Shown: positions 41,647-50,243 of the stretch, in pieces
How the letters are laid out: every line of letters begins with the position of its first letter
Position numbering within the stretch: the first letter of the stretch is position 1
DNA from: Salininema proteolyticum
GTDB taxonomy: Bacteria; Actinomycetota; Actinomycetes; Mycobacteriales; Micromonosporaceae
Assembly: GCF_042685645.1 (NCBI RefSeq)
Contig: NZ_JBHUNX010000001.1
Span: 4,278,001 to 4,342,000, forward strand
Direction of reading: 5' to 3'
Length of the DNA stretch: 64,000 nt
The notes under the pieces: generated by a model
Seen by the model: the letters and a program-made list of their open reading frames with translations, nothing else
What the model was told of the DNA's origin: nothing
The model's database searches: none
Translations under genes and position numbers: made by a program

Positions 41647-42585
41647 GTGGGACTGTCGGAGACTGCGAGAGGCAATGACGGCGACGCCGTCGCCGTGGAC
41701 GTGGGCGCCAAGATCAACCCCCACTTGGGCGTGGGCCCGGTCCGGGCCGACGGCCTCCACGAGCTGACCACCGTCTACCAGGCCGTCTCGCTCTACGACA
41801 CGGTCACCGTCCGCCCCGGCAAGAGGGGCGCGGGCATCTCGCTGGCCATCGAGGGCGAGGGCGCCGGCGACCTGCCCACCGGCGAGGACAACCTGGCCCA
41901 CAAGGCCGCCAAGCTGTTGGCGCTGTACGCGAACGTAGAACCCGATGTGGACATCCACCTGCGCAAGCGGATCCCCGTCGCCGGAGGGCTGGCCGGAGGG
42001 TCGGCCGACGCGGCCGGATCCCTGGTGGCGTGCAAGCGGCTGTGGAACGTCGACATAGGCCGCGAGCAGCTGGACCAGCTCGCCGGGGGCCTCGGGTCCG
42101 ACGTCCCCTTCTGCCTCTACGGCGGCACCGCCGTGGGGACCGGGCACGGGGAGAAGGTCGAACCGCTGGAGACGCAGGCGTCGTACCACTGGGTCGTCGC
42201 CACCTCCCACACCCAGATCTCCACGCCCGAGTGTTACAAGGAAGTCGACCGCCTGCGGGAGAACGGCATCGGCCGCTACTCCGACGACATCCGCGAACTG
42301 TGCCGGGCCTACCGCGACCGCGCCGAACCGGACGAACTGGCGCACCTGCTGGTCAACGACATGGAGGCCGCCGCCGTGAGCCTCCGCCCCGACCTCGCCT
42401 CCGTCATGCACGGAGGGCTGGAGGAGGGCGCCCTCACCGCCCACGTCTCCGGATCGGGGCCGACCGTCCTCTTCCTGGCCCGCGACGCCCAGCACGCCTC
42501 GGCGCTGGCCAGGCGCGTGAAGATGCGCGGCGGGGTGCGGGCCGTCCTGACCGCCCAAGGACCGGTCGCCGGGCCGGAGGCCTGA
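41647..42585 (+). CDS. ispE: 4-diphosphocytidyl-2-C-methyl-D-erythritol kinase
   Basis: A 312-residue GHMP-family kinase of the MEP isoprenoid pathway. The ATP loop PVAGGLAGGSADAAGSL and the C-terminal SGSGPTVLFL are clear, and the N-terminal AKINPHLGVG marks the substrate site (AKINLxLxV in most). The GTG start is 6 bases behind GAGGAG; an ATG 13 codons upstream lacks support. It ends 2 bases before the convergent MarR gene. Confidence 0.93.
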   Translation: MGLSETARGNDGDAVAVDVGAKINPHLGVGPVRADGLHELTTVYQAVSLYDTVTVRPGKRGAGISLAIEGEGAGDLPTGEDNLAHKAAKLLALYANVEPDVDIHLRKRIPVAGGLAGGSADAAGSLVACKRLWNVDIGREQLDQLAGGLGSDVPFCLYGGTAVGTGHGEKVEPLETQASYHWVVATSHTQISTPECYKEVDRLRENGIGRYSDDIRELCRAYRDRAEPDELAHLLVNDMEAAAVSLRPDLASVMHGGLEEGALTAHVSGSGPTVLFLARDAQHASALARRVKMRGGVRAVLTAQGPVAGPEA

Positions 42586-42587
42586 GC

Positions 42588-43103
42588 TCAGTCGCCCACC
42601 TGCCCGACGGGTGAGCCGTCGTCCAGGTCCAGACACAGGTCCCGGAGGAGTTCGGCCAGCAGTTCCCGGCGTTCGGGAGGCAGGGCGCGCAGGAGGTCGT
42701 CCTCGCAGTCGAAGATGGCCCCGGCCGTGTCGTCCACGACCTCGCGCCCGGTGTCGGTGAGCCGGACCAGGACGCTGCGCCCGCCCGCGGGCTCCCGCGT
42801 CACCCAGCCCTTCTTCTCGGCGCGCGTCAGGCGCTGGGAGATGGCAGCCGGAGTCACCGCGTCGCGGTCGGCCAGTTCGCGCGTGGTGAGCGCGTAGGGT
42901 TCCCCGCTGCGCCGGAGCGTCCCCAGCAGGTTCATCAACGACGGTTCTATGTCCTTCTCCGCCAAAAGCCTCCGTCGTTCGTCGCCGAAGACCTTGGCCA
43001 GGTGCCAGACGCGGGTGACCACCCCGATCGAGGACGGGTCCAGGTCGGGGCGCTCACGCCTCCAGGCTCGGGCGATGGCCTCGGCCCTGTCGATTCGTGT
43101 CAT
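42588..43103 (-). CDS. MarR-family repressor of the adjacent SDR
   Basis: A 171-residue MarR protein with its winged helix at about 70-130 (TTRELADRDAVTPAAISQRL, the wing EPAGGRSVLVRLT). GGAGG lies close to the ATG. It is divergent from a short-chain dehydrogenase, and the 58-base gap holds a perfect 14-base inverted repeat, the expected operator. The ligand is unknown. Confidence 0.9.
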   Translation of the reverse strand: MTRIDRAEAIARAWRRERPDLDPSSIGVVTRVWHLAKVFGDERRRLLAEKDIEPSLMNLLGTLRRSGEPYALTTRELADRDAVTPAAISQRLTRAEKKGWVTREPAGGRSVLVRLTDTGREVVDDTAGAIFDCEDDLLRALPPERRELLAELLRDLCLDLDDGSPVGQVGD

Positions 43104-43117
43104 GCCCTCCAGTATAT

Positions 43118-43152
43118 GTTAAGGTCTAAACAATTATCGTTTAGACCTTAAC
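43118..43152. promoter_or_regulatory. MarR operator with perfect 14-base arms
   Basis: GTTAAGGTCTAAAC and GTTTAGACCTTAAC flank a 7-base AT spacer (AATTATC). The element fills most of the divergent gap and directly precedes the GGAGGA ribosome site of the SDR gene. Confidence 0.85.
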
Positions 43153-43161
43153 GGAGGAACC

Positions 43162-43878
43162 ATGCACATCGTCACCGGCGGGGGAACCGGAATCGGCAGG
43201 GCCGTCGCGACCGCGCTGCACCGCCAAGGGCACCGGGTCCTCGTCACCGGGCGCCGCGCCGAGCCCCTCGCAGAGGTCGCCCGCGCGAGCGACGGAGAGA
43301 TCACCGCCGTGGCCTGCGACAACTCCACCCCCGAGGGAGTGCGGGCGATGTTGGGGGCGGTAGAGGGCGGGGTCGAAGGCCTCGTGCACTGCGCCGGAGG
43401 AAACCCCGCGATCGGACGCGAGGCCCCCGCGTCGCTCGAGGACGAGGCGGACCTGCTGGCCGAAACGCTCGCCGGCAACCTGACCTCGGCCGCCCTCACC
43501 GTCGCCGCCCTGGACGACAGGCTCGCCCCGGGCGGCTCCATCGTCCTGTACGGCTCCATCGCCGCCGAGACGGGCGTGGGCTACTACGGCCCGGCCAAGG
43601 CCGCCGTATCCTCCTATGCCGTCGGACTCGCCGACCGCCTCGGGCCGAGGGGCGTCCGCGTCAACTGCGTCTCGCCCGGCTACGTCGCCGAGACGGAGTT
43701 CTTTCGCGGGCGCCTGAGCGCCGACCGCGAGGAGGCGCTGCGGGACCAGACCATGCTGGGCCGCACCGGAGTCCCCGAGGACGCCGTGGACCTGACGCTC
43801 TTCCTGCTCTCGGAACGGGCGCGGCACATCACCGGACAGAACCTCCACCTCAACGGCGGGGCGCACACCATGCGATGA
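43162..43878 (+). CDS. Short-chain dehydrogenase/reductase
   Basis: A 238-residue classical SDR. The cofactor motif TGGGTGIG (T-G-x-x-x-G-x-G), the catalytic YYGPAK (Y-x-x-x-K) with serine in YGSIAAE, and the C-terminal ITGQNLHLNGG are complete. Arginines after the second strand (TGRRAE) suggest NADPH. The substrate is unknown. It is probably induced when the divergent MarR protein releases its operator. Confidence 0.9.
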   Translation: MHIVTGGGTGIGRAVATALHRQGHRVLVTGRRAEPLAEVARASDGEITAVACDNSTPEGVRAMLGAVEGGVEGLVHCAGGNPAIGREAPASLEDEADLLAETLAGNLTSAALTVAALDDRLAPGGSIVLYGSIAAETGVGYYGPAKAAVSSYAVGLADRLGPRGVRVNCVSPGYVAETEFFRGRLSADREEALRDQTMLGRTGVPEDAVDLTLFLLSERARHITGQNLHLNGGAHTMR

Positions 43879-43947
43879 GGAGGCGAACGGCCGAAACGGG
43901 CCATTCTCAGATGCGACCCGGCGCCCCCTGCCGTAGGATCGGCGACC

Positions 43948-44463
43948 ATGGATATATCCCGTACTCGGCCGCCCTTCACCGCCGACGAGCGCACCCAGCT
44001 CGTCGCCTGGCTGAACATGCAGCGCGGCATAGTCCTCTGGAAATGCGAGGGGCTGTCCGAAGAAGACGCCCACCGAGCGGTGCTCCCCTCCTCTCCCCGC
44101 ATGACCATGGCCGGCCTGCTCGCGCACCTGCGCTGGACCGAGAACACCTGGTTCGAGGTCATGTTCCTCGGACGCCCCGCCGACGGACCGCAGTTCGACC
44201 GGGAGGACGAGGACGCCGACATGCTGACCGGCGGCCTCACCCTGCCGCAGCTGATGGAGGAGTACGAGCGCCAGTGCGCCGTCTCCGACCGGATCATCGC
44301 CGAGCACCCCCTGGACCGGACCGGCACACCCCACCCCGACTTCCGGGTCGCGGACGCCTCGCTGCGCTGGATGGTGCTGCACATGATCGAGGAGACCGCC
44401 CGCCACGCCGGCCACGCCGACGCGATCCGGGAACTCCTGGACGGCCGCGTCGGGTACTTCTAG
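43948..44463 (+). CDS. DinB-family (DUF664) protein
   Basis: A 171-residue four-helix protein with the DinB/mycothiol-dependent S-transferase pattern: LVAWLNMQRGIVLWKCEGLS, then LLAHLRWTENTWFEVMFLG, and HMIEETARHAGHAD, which supplies the metal-binding histidines. It may be a mycothiol-dependent detoxification enzyme. TAGGAT lies 8 bases before the ATG without a ribosome site, suggesting a leaderless or nearly leaderless mRNA. Confidence 0.88.
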   Translation: MDISRTRPPFTADERTQLVAWLNMQRGIVLWKCEGLSEEDAHRAVLPSSPRMTMAGLLAHLRWTENTWFEVMFLGRPADGPQFDREDEDADMLTGGLTLPQLMEEYERQCAVSDRIIAEHPLDRTGTPHPDFRVADASLRWMVLHMIEETARHAGHADAIRELLDGRVGYF

Positions 44464-44578
44464 GGCCTCCGAGTCCCGGCCGAGCGGGCCGGAGGCTCTC
44501 GGCGGGGAGTCGGTCGACCGACCGGACGCGCGGCGGCGCCGACTTCTACAAGGCCCGCCGGTACACCACCGCCTACCG

Positions 44579-44875
44579 CTAGACCCGGTGGTGGACCCAG
44601 TCGGCCAGGCGGGTGCCGAGCCACAGGGGGAGCGCGATGACCAAGAAGGTCACGATCCCCCTGACATGCCGGTCGCCCCAGTCGAACCAGGGCTGCCCGG
44701 CGAGGAACATGACGGCCACGCCCAGCACGATCGCGATGAAGAAGACGAAGCCCAGGGCCGCCAGCACGCTCTCGGCCTTGTCCCAGAGGTCCTCTTTCCA
44801 GTCGAAGAACACCACCTTGGACAGGTAGGCGAAGCCGAGCACGGCGGCGGCGATCCACAGGGCGGTGTACGGCAA
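44579..44875 (-). CDS. Small membrane protein of unknown function
   Basis: A 98-residue protein with three hydrophobic segments (about 4-22, 37-60 and 73-92). The start is a TTG, 5 bases after GGAGG. It lies 23 bases after the coaX stop on the same strand, so it is the last gene of the NAD/CoA operon. No family is recognised. Confidence 0.7.
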   Translation of the reverse strand: MPYTALWIAAAVLGFAYLSKVVFFDWKEDLWDKAESVLAALGFVFFIAIVLGVAVMFLAGQPWFDWGDRHVRGIVTFLVIALPLWLGTRLADWVHHRV

Positions 44876-44898
44876 AGGATCCTCCCGGTCGGAGTCGG

Positions 44899-45660
44899 CT
44901 AGCTGTTCTTCTCCCAGATCATACGGAGCCCGATCAAGGTCAGGTTCGGCTCGTAGTGGGTGATCGTGGTGGTCTCGTCGATGACCGCCGGGGCCAGGCC
45001 GCCGGTGGCGATCACCGCGGTCGGCTCCTCGCCCATCTCAGCCTTGATCCGCGTGACGAGGCCGTCGACCTGCGCGGCGGTCCCGAAGATCATGCCGGAC
45101 TGGAGGCACTCGACGGTGTTCTTCCCGACCACGCGGCGCGGCTTGGAGAGGTCCACCTTCAACAGCCTGGCCGCGCGCGCGGCCAGCGCGTCGAGCGAGA
45201 CCTCCATGCCGGGGGCGAAGGCGCCGCCGATGAAGTCGCCCTCCGCCGAGGCCACGTCGATGTTCGTGGACGTTCCGAAGTCGACGGTGATGCAGGGGCC
45301 GCCGTGGAGGTGGTAGGCCGCGTGGGTGTTGGCGATGCGGTCCGGACCGACCTCCTTGGGATTGTCGATCGCCAGCCGCACCCCGGTCTTCACGCCGGGA
45401 GCGACGCTGATGAGCTTGGCATGCGGATAGTACTTCTCGACCATGCGCGACAGTTCGAAGGCCGCCTGCGGCACCGTGGAGGACAGCGAGATCCCGTAGA
45501 TGTCGATCCCGTCGCCGTCCAGCAGGGCCCGGAACTTGATCCCCAGCTCGTCGGGCGTGGCCTTGGGGTCGGTGCGGATCCTCCAGGAGTGGACGAGCTT
45601 CTCGCCGTCGAAGGTGGCCAGAACGGTGTTGGTGTTGCCGATGTCGACGCAAAGCAGCAT
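44899..45660 (-). CDS. coaX: Type III pantothenate kinase
   Basis: A 253-residue enzyme that phosphorylates pantothenate in CoA synthesis. The ASKHA-fold motifs are visible: DIGNTNTVLATF (phosphate 1), a GPDRIANTHAAY segment at the pantothenate site, TVDFGTSTNID (phosphate 2) and VIATGGLA (adenosine). It follows nadC by 3 bases. Together with panC and panD upstream it groups pantothenate use with NAD synthesis. Confidence 0.94.
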   Translation of the reverse strand: MLLCVDIGNTNTVLATFDGEKLVHSWRIRTDPKATPDELGIKFRALLDGDGIDIYGISLSSTVPQAAFELSRMVEKYYPHAKLISVAPGVKTGVRLAIDNPKEVGPDRIANTHAAYHLHGGPCITVDFGTSTNIDVASAEGDFIGGAFAPGMEVSLDALAARAARLLKVDLSKPRRVVGKNTVECLQSGMIFGTAAQVDGLVTRIKAEMGEEPTAVIATGGLAPAVIDETTTITHYEPNLTLIGLRMIWEKNS

Positions 45661-45663
45661 GGG

Positions 45664-46536
45664 TTACTCCCGCATGTCCAGTCCGATGTCCACAATGGGT
45701 GAAGAGTGGGTGAGGGCGCCGACCGAGAAGAAGTCCACTCCCGTCTCCGCGTAGTCCCCCGCGTTGTCCAGAGTGATGTTACCGGTCGACTCGAGGTCGC
45801 AGCGGTCGCCGACCGCCTCGACGATCTCCGCGGTCTCTTTGGGGCTCAAGTTGTCCAGCAGCAGGAAACCCGCGCCGGCGCCGACGGCCTCCAGGGCCTC
45901 CTCCAGCGACTCCACCTCGACCTGGATCTCGACGTCCGGGTGTGCCCCGCGGACGGCGTTGAAGGCGGCGGTGATCGACCCGGCCGCCTCCTTGTGGTTG
46001 TCCTTGATCATGGCGACGTCGTAGAGCCCCATGCGCTTGTTCGTCCCACCCGCCGCGCGCACCGCGTACTTCTCGAAGGAGCGCAGGCCGGGAGTGGTCT
46101 TGCGGGTGTCGAGCACGAGCGTGTTCGTGTGCTCCACGAGGTCGACGAACGCGCGGGTGTGGGTGGCCACGCCCGTCAGGCGGCACAGGAGGTTCAGGGC
46201 CGTGCGCTCCCCCGACAGGAGGGTGCGGACCGGGGCCGTCACCGAGGCGATCGAGCTGCCGGGATTGAGCCGCGCCCCCTCCTTGGCGTGGTAGTCGAAC
46301 TCCGTCGCGGCGTCCAGCTCGTCGAAGACCAGGTGCGCCAGCGGAAGCCCGGCCAGCGTGCCGGTCTGGCGGGGGACGAGGTAAGCCGTGGCGACCTCGT
46401 CGGCGGGGAAGATCGACGAGGAGGTCACGTCCGTCCACTCGGCGGACAGGTCCTCCTCCAGGAAGCCCCGGACGACCCGCCGCGAGGCGTCGGGCTCCAG
46501 CCCCAGGGCGGACAGGCGCTGGTCGAGAGAGGTCAT
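45664..46536 (-). CDS. nadC: Nicotinate-nucleotide pyrophosphorylase (quinolinate phosphoribosyltransferase)
   Basis: A 290-residue enzyme that converts quinolinate and PRPP to nicotinate mononucleotide. Characteristic segments are ERTALNLLCRLTGVAT, LDTRKTTPGLRSFEKYAV, IKDNH and the C-terminal STGNITLDN, FFSVGALTHS. The start overlaps the nadB stop (ATGA), so the two are translationally coupled. nadA is not in the window. Confidence 0.95.
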   Translation of the reverse strand: MTSLDQRLSALGLEPDASRRVVRGFLEEDLSAEWTDVTSSSIFPADEVATAYLVPRQTGTLAGLPLAHLVFDELDAATEFDYHAKEGARLNPGSSIASVTAPVRTLLSGERTALNLLCRLTGVATHTRAFVDLVEHTNTLVLDTRKTTPGLRSFEKYAVRAAGGTNKRMGLYDVAMIKDNHKEAAGSITAAFNAVRGAHPDVEIQVEVESLEEALEAVGAGAGFLLLDNLSPKETAEIVEAVGDRCDLESTGNITLDNAGDYAETGVDFFSVGALTHSSPIVDIGLDMRE

Positions 46537-48191
46537 CGGCGGTCGGTCTCCTTGAGCTCGCGGAATTCGTGCGCCAGCCGGCCGTTCGCGGTCAGCCGGA
46601 GGTAGGTGTTGCCCAGCCAGACGTCCGAGGACTCGGGACGGTCCTCGCGCCAGTGGCTGCCCCGCGTCTCCAGCCGCAGCGAGGCGGCGAAGGCGACGAG
46701 GCAGGCGGAAGTGTACAGGTTCGTGGCCTCCCATGTGGCCGGGCGCGGCCGCGGCGAGCCGCCGCGGAGCCTGTCGAGCCCGCGCAGGGTCTCCGCCAGC
46801 GAGTCGGCCGACCTCAGGACGCCGCTTCCGGCGGTCATGGCCTCCTTGACGGCCGGGACGATGTCGTCGGGCAGCAGCGAGCCGCTGGACTCGTCCTCCA
46901 GGACGGGGTCGCCGGGGGAGGGCTGCGTCTTGGCGATGTGGTCGGCGATGCGGCGCGAGAAGACCAGCCCCTCCAGGAGGGAGTTGGAGGCCAGGCGGTT
47001 AGCGCCGTGCAGACCGGTCCGCGCGACCTCGCCGGCCACGTAGAGCCCCGACACGGTCGTGCTGCCGTTCAGGTCGCAGGCGACGCCGCCGGACGAGTAG
47101 TGCGCGGCGGGCGCGACGGGGATCAGGTCCGAGACCGGGTCTATGCCGTGCTCGCGGCAGATGGCGGTGATCGTGGGGAACCGGTTCTCCAGCATGTCCG
47201 CGCCCAGGTGGCGCGCGTCGAGCCAGACGTGCGGCTCGCCGGACTCCCGCATGACGGCCGTCGAGGCCTTGGCGACCACGTCGCGCGGCGCCAGTTCGGC
47301 AAGCTCGTGGCGGCCGACCATGAAGCGCTCACCGTCGTGGTCGAGAAGGAAGGCCCCCTCGCCGCGCAGCGCCTCGGTGATCAGCGGCGCGCGGCCCTCC
47401 GGCAGCTCGGGGAGGTAGAAGGCCGTGGGGTGGAACTGGACGAACTCGATGTCGCCGACCTCGGCCCCGGCCCGCAGAGCCAGCGCGACGCCGTCGCCGA
47501 TGGAGACGGTCGGGTTGGTCGTGTTCTGGTAGATCTGCCCGAGCCCGCCGGTGGCCAGCACGACGGCGCGGGACTTGACCGAGCCGACGCCGTGTTCCAC
47601 GCCCTCGCCGAGGACGTGGAGGGTGACCCCGGCGGAGCGGCCGTCGGAGTCCTTCAGCAGTTCGAGGACCATGGCGTGCTCGATGACGCGGATCCACGGG
47701 TCACGGAGGACGGCGGTGTGCAGGGCGCGCTGCACTTCGGCGCCGGTGGCGTCGCCGCCGGCGTGGACGATGCGCCGCGCGCTGTGCCCGCCCTCGCGGG
47801 TCAGCTGGAGCGCGCCGTCGGGATCGCGGTCGAAGCAGGCGCCGGCGGCCATGAGACGCCGGAGCTCCTCGGGCCCTTCGGAGACGGTGACACGCACGGC
47901 GTCGGGGTCGCAGATGCCGACGCCGGCGACCGAGGTGTCGCGGGCGTGCGACTCGGGGGAGTCGGACGGGTCGAGGACGGCGGCCACGCCGCCCTGAGCC
48001 CAGCGGGTGGAGCCGTCGTCGATCTCGACCTTGGTCACGACCGTGACGTGGAACCCGCTCTCGCGGAGGTTGAGTGCGCAGGTGAGCCCGGCGACGCCGG
48101 AGCCGACCACGACGACGTCCGTGTCCTCGGTCCAGGAGGGGCTCGACCCGAGGAGGCGGGTGGGGATGAGCGGCGTTCTGTCGGTGTTCAT
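46533..48191 (-). CDS. nadB: L-aspartate oxidase
   Basis: A 552-residue FAD enzyme of the fumarate reductase/succinate dehydrogenase family that oxidises aspartate to iminoaspartate for NAD synthesis. Visible features are VVVGSGVAGLTCALNL (FAD), THE family's EGGHSARRIVHAGGDATG, FVQFHPTAFY and the active-site region HYSSGGVACD. It heads nadB-nadC-coaX; the gap upstream has a hairpin that separates it from the peptidase gene. Confidence 0.95.
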   Translation of the reverse strand: MNTDRTPLIPTRLLGSSPSWTEDTDVVVVGSGVAGLTCALNLRESGFHVTVVTKVEIDDGSTRWAQGGVAAVLDPSDSPESHARDTSVAGVGICDPDAVRVTVSEGPEELRRLMAAGACFDRDPDGALQLTREGGHSARRIVHAGGDATGAEVQRALHTAVLRDPWIRVIEHAMVLELLKDSDGRSAGVTLHVLGEGVEHGVGSVKSRAVVLATGGLGQIYQNTTNPTVSIGDGVALALRAGAEVGDIEFVQFHPTAFYLPELPEGRAPLITEALRGEGAFLLDHDGERFMVGRHELAELAPRDVVAKASTAVMRESGEPHVWLDARHLGADMLENRFPTITAICREHGIDPVSDLIPVAPAAHYSSGGVACDLNGSTTVSGLYVAGEVARTGLHGANRLASNSLLEGLVFSRRIADHIAKTQPSPGDPVLEDESSGSLLPDDIVPAVKEAMTAGSGVLRSADSLAETLRGLDRLRGGSPRPRPATWEATNLYTSACLVAFAASLRLETRGSHWREDRPESSDVWLGNTYLRLTANGRLAHEFRELKETDRR

Positions 48192-48224
48192 GTCACGGCG
48201 TTTCTCTTCTGCGGTGCAAGGGGA

Positions 48225-48306
48225 ACGGCCGGAGATCCGGGGATCCCCGGGGCGCCTTTGCCCCGGAGTCCACTGCTGTGAGAAGCATTGCCGTCTCTCC
48301 GGCCGT
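48225..48306. terminator. Nested hairpins between S10 peptidase and nadB
   Basis: The inner hairpin CCGGGGC-6-GCCCCGG (48247-48266) lies within a longer-range inverted repeat, ACGGCCGGAGA (48225-48235) and TCTCCGGCCGT (48296-48306). It follows the S10 peptidase gene and precedes nadB, so it probably terminates the first operon; a regulatory fold of the nadB leader is an alternative. Confidence 0.6.
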
Positions 48307-48318
48307 CCATCGGTATCC

Positions 48319-49809
48319 CTATCGGTTCGAGGCCCTCCGCACGAAGTCGGCCAGGTCGGCCAACTGCTGAGCGCGGGACTCGTCGTGCAGGTACATCATG
48401 TGGCCCGCCGGGTACTCCTTGAACTCGATGTTCTCGCGCAGCTCGGGCGTGATCCGCATCTGGTCCAGGGCGTAGTGGATCGACTCGGTCGGGCAGCCGC
48501 CGTCGTAGCGTCCGGCGGCGACGTGGACCTTGAGGAACGGGTTGAGGCGCATGGCGTTGGCCAGCATCGGGGCCACGTCCACGGCCTTGCCCTCGAACTC
48601 CTTATAGGACCACGGGTGCACCTCGCCGGTGAGGATGCGGTAGTTGCTGTCGTTCTCGTACTCCAGCTCGGCGCGGATGTAGTGGTTGAACGCCGCGGTG
48701 AACGCGGGCATCGTCGCCGCGAAGAACGGGTCGGTCGGCATCTGCTCGTAGATGTAGTTGTCGGCCGGGCCCGTGAAGCGCGTGTCCAGGCGTCCGGTCA
48801 CGAGCCTCTTGTGCCGCAGCAGCTCCGCGTAGAAGCGCGTGTGCTCCAGGCGCAGGCCGGCGCGGTCGACGTAGTCCTCGGACACGCCGGCGAGCGAGGC
48901 GATCTTGGTGATCGCCGCAGAGCGCTCCTCCTCGGTGGCGCGGGCGCCCTTGTTGAGGACCGTGAAGTACTCGTCGGTGAACTCGCGCGCCTCCGCGACG
49001 ACCTCGTCGACGGTGCGGTCCGGGTGCAGCCCGTGGTAGTGGGCGGTGGCCGCGTAGACGGGGAGGAACACCGGGTCGGGGAGGGTCGAGTCCTGCGCGA
49101 CGAAGTACAGCGTCTCCAGGTTCAGCGCCGGGGCGATGAGCATGGCGCCGTTGAGGAACATGCCGTACTTGTTCTGCAGGTGGTCCGAGAGCGCGGCGGC
49201 GCGGGTGCCGCCGTAGGACTCGCCGATGACGAACTTCGGGCTCATCCAGCGCTGGTTGCGCGTGGCCCACAGGCGGATGACCTCGGCGACGGAGTCCAGG
49301 TCGCCCTGGAAGCCGTGGTACGGGTCGGCCTTCTCGCCCTCGGCGGGGCGCGAGTAGCCGGTCGAGACGGGGTCGATGAAGACGAGGTCGCTGACGCGCA
49401 GCAGCGTGTCGGGGTTGTCGACGAGGCCGAACGGGGGCGGGGTCACGTTGCCGACGTCGCCGGCGTCGACGCGGCGCGGCCCCAGCACGCCCAGGTGCAG
49501 CCAGACCGACGAGGAGCCCGGCCCGCCGTTGAAGGCGAAGGTGACCGGGCGCTGGGTGACGTCGCCGCCGTCCAGGGTGTAGGCGGTCACGGAGACCTCG
49601 GCCTTGGGTTTGAGGCCCTGGTACTTCTCCTCCTCGGTGACCTCCTCGCGCAGGACGATGCGCCCGGTGGTCGCCGTGTAGGAGAGGTCTCCCATGGTGT
49701 GGTGGGTGGTGACCAGCTCGTCGGTCGGCTGCTTCGCGCCGTCCGCGGCTTTGTCGGGGGTGCCCTTCGCGTCGTGGTTCTGCGAGGGGACCTTTGTTTC
49801 TTCGCTCAT
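48319..49809 (-). CDS. S10-family serine carboxypeptidase-like protein
   Basis: A 496-residue alpha/beta hydrolase of the serine carboxypeptidase family. It shows the oxyanion segment NGGPGSSS, the nucleophile motif IGESYGGTRAAAL, and a late histidine near YPAGHMMYLH. There is no signal peptide, unlike eukaryotic S10 enzymes, so it appears cytoplasmic. It begins 11 bases after panD and probably shares the pantothenate operon. Its physiological substrate is unknown. Confidence 0.87.
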   Translation of the reverse strand: MSEETKVPSQNHDAKGTPDKAADGAKQPTDELVTTHHTMGDLSYTATTGRIVLREEVTEEEKYQGLKPKAEVSVTAYTLDGGDVTQRPVTFAFNGGPGSSSVWLHLGVLGPRRVDAGDVGNVTPPPFGLVDNPDTLLRVSDLVFIDPVSTGYSRPAEGEKADPYHGFQGDLDSVAEVIRLWATRNQRWMSPKFVIGESYGGTRAAALSDHLQNKYGMFLNGAMLIAPALNLETLYFVAQDSTLPDPVFLPVYAATAHYHGLHPDRTVDEVVAEAREFTDEYFTVLNKGARATEEERSAAITKIASLAGVSEDYVDRAGLRLEHTRFYAELLRHKRLVTGRLDTRFTGPADNYIYEQMPTDPFFAATMPAFTAAFNHYIRAELEYENDSNYRILTGEVHPWSYKEFEGKAVDVAPMLANAMRLNPFLKVHVAAGRYDGGCPTESIHYALDQMRITPELRENIEFKEYPAGHMMYLHDESRAQQLADLADFVRRASNR

Positions 49810-49820
49810 AGTGCTCGAAC

Positions 49821-50243
49821 TTACCGCACGGCTAGCGGGGACGGCAACGGGTCGCCGGCCGTGCCCGCCGCGGGGACGGCCTTGTTCGCGTCGATCTCGA
49901 CGACCTCGTTGCGCTCGTTCACGTGCACGACCGTCGGCTCGTAGGCGCGGGCCTCGGCGTCCTCCATCTGCGCGTAGCTGATGAGGATGACCAGGTCGCC
50001 GGGGTTGACGAGGTGGGCGGCGGCGCCGTTGATCCCGATGACCCCGGTGCCGCGCTCGCCGGCGATGGTGTAGGTCTCCAGGCGCGAGCCGTTGGTGATG
50101 TCGACGATGGCGACCAGTTCGCCGTCGAGGATGTCGGCGGCGTCGAGCAGGTCGGCGTCCACCGTCACCGAGCCCACGTAGTGGAGGTCCGCCTCGGTGA
50201 CCGTGGCGCGGTGGATCTTGGACTTGAACATGGTTCTAAGCAT
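49821..50243 (-). CDS. panD: Aspartate 1-decarboxylase proenzyme
   Basis: A 140-residue proenzyme that makes beta-alanine for pantothenate. From the chosen ATG the self-cleavage pair YVGS falls at Gly24-Ser25, exactly as in known PanD, which supports this start over an ATG four codons later; GGAGAG also precedes it. The catalytic region TYTIAGERGTGVIGINGAAA and HLVNPGDLVI is intact. It overlaps the end of panC by 8 bases. Confidence 0.96.
   Translation of the reverse strand: MLRTMFKSKIHRATVTEADLHYVGSVTVDADLLDAADILDGELVAIVDITNGSRLETYTIAGERGTGVIGINGAAAHLVNPGDLVILISYAQMEDAEARAYEPTVVHVNERNEVVEIDANKAVPAAGTAGDPLPSPLAVR

Noticed and set aside
46569..48281. Open frame of 570 codons on the plus strand antisense to nadB
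   Set aside because: A shadow of nadB with arbitrary composition; nadB itself is complete with all motifs.
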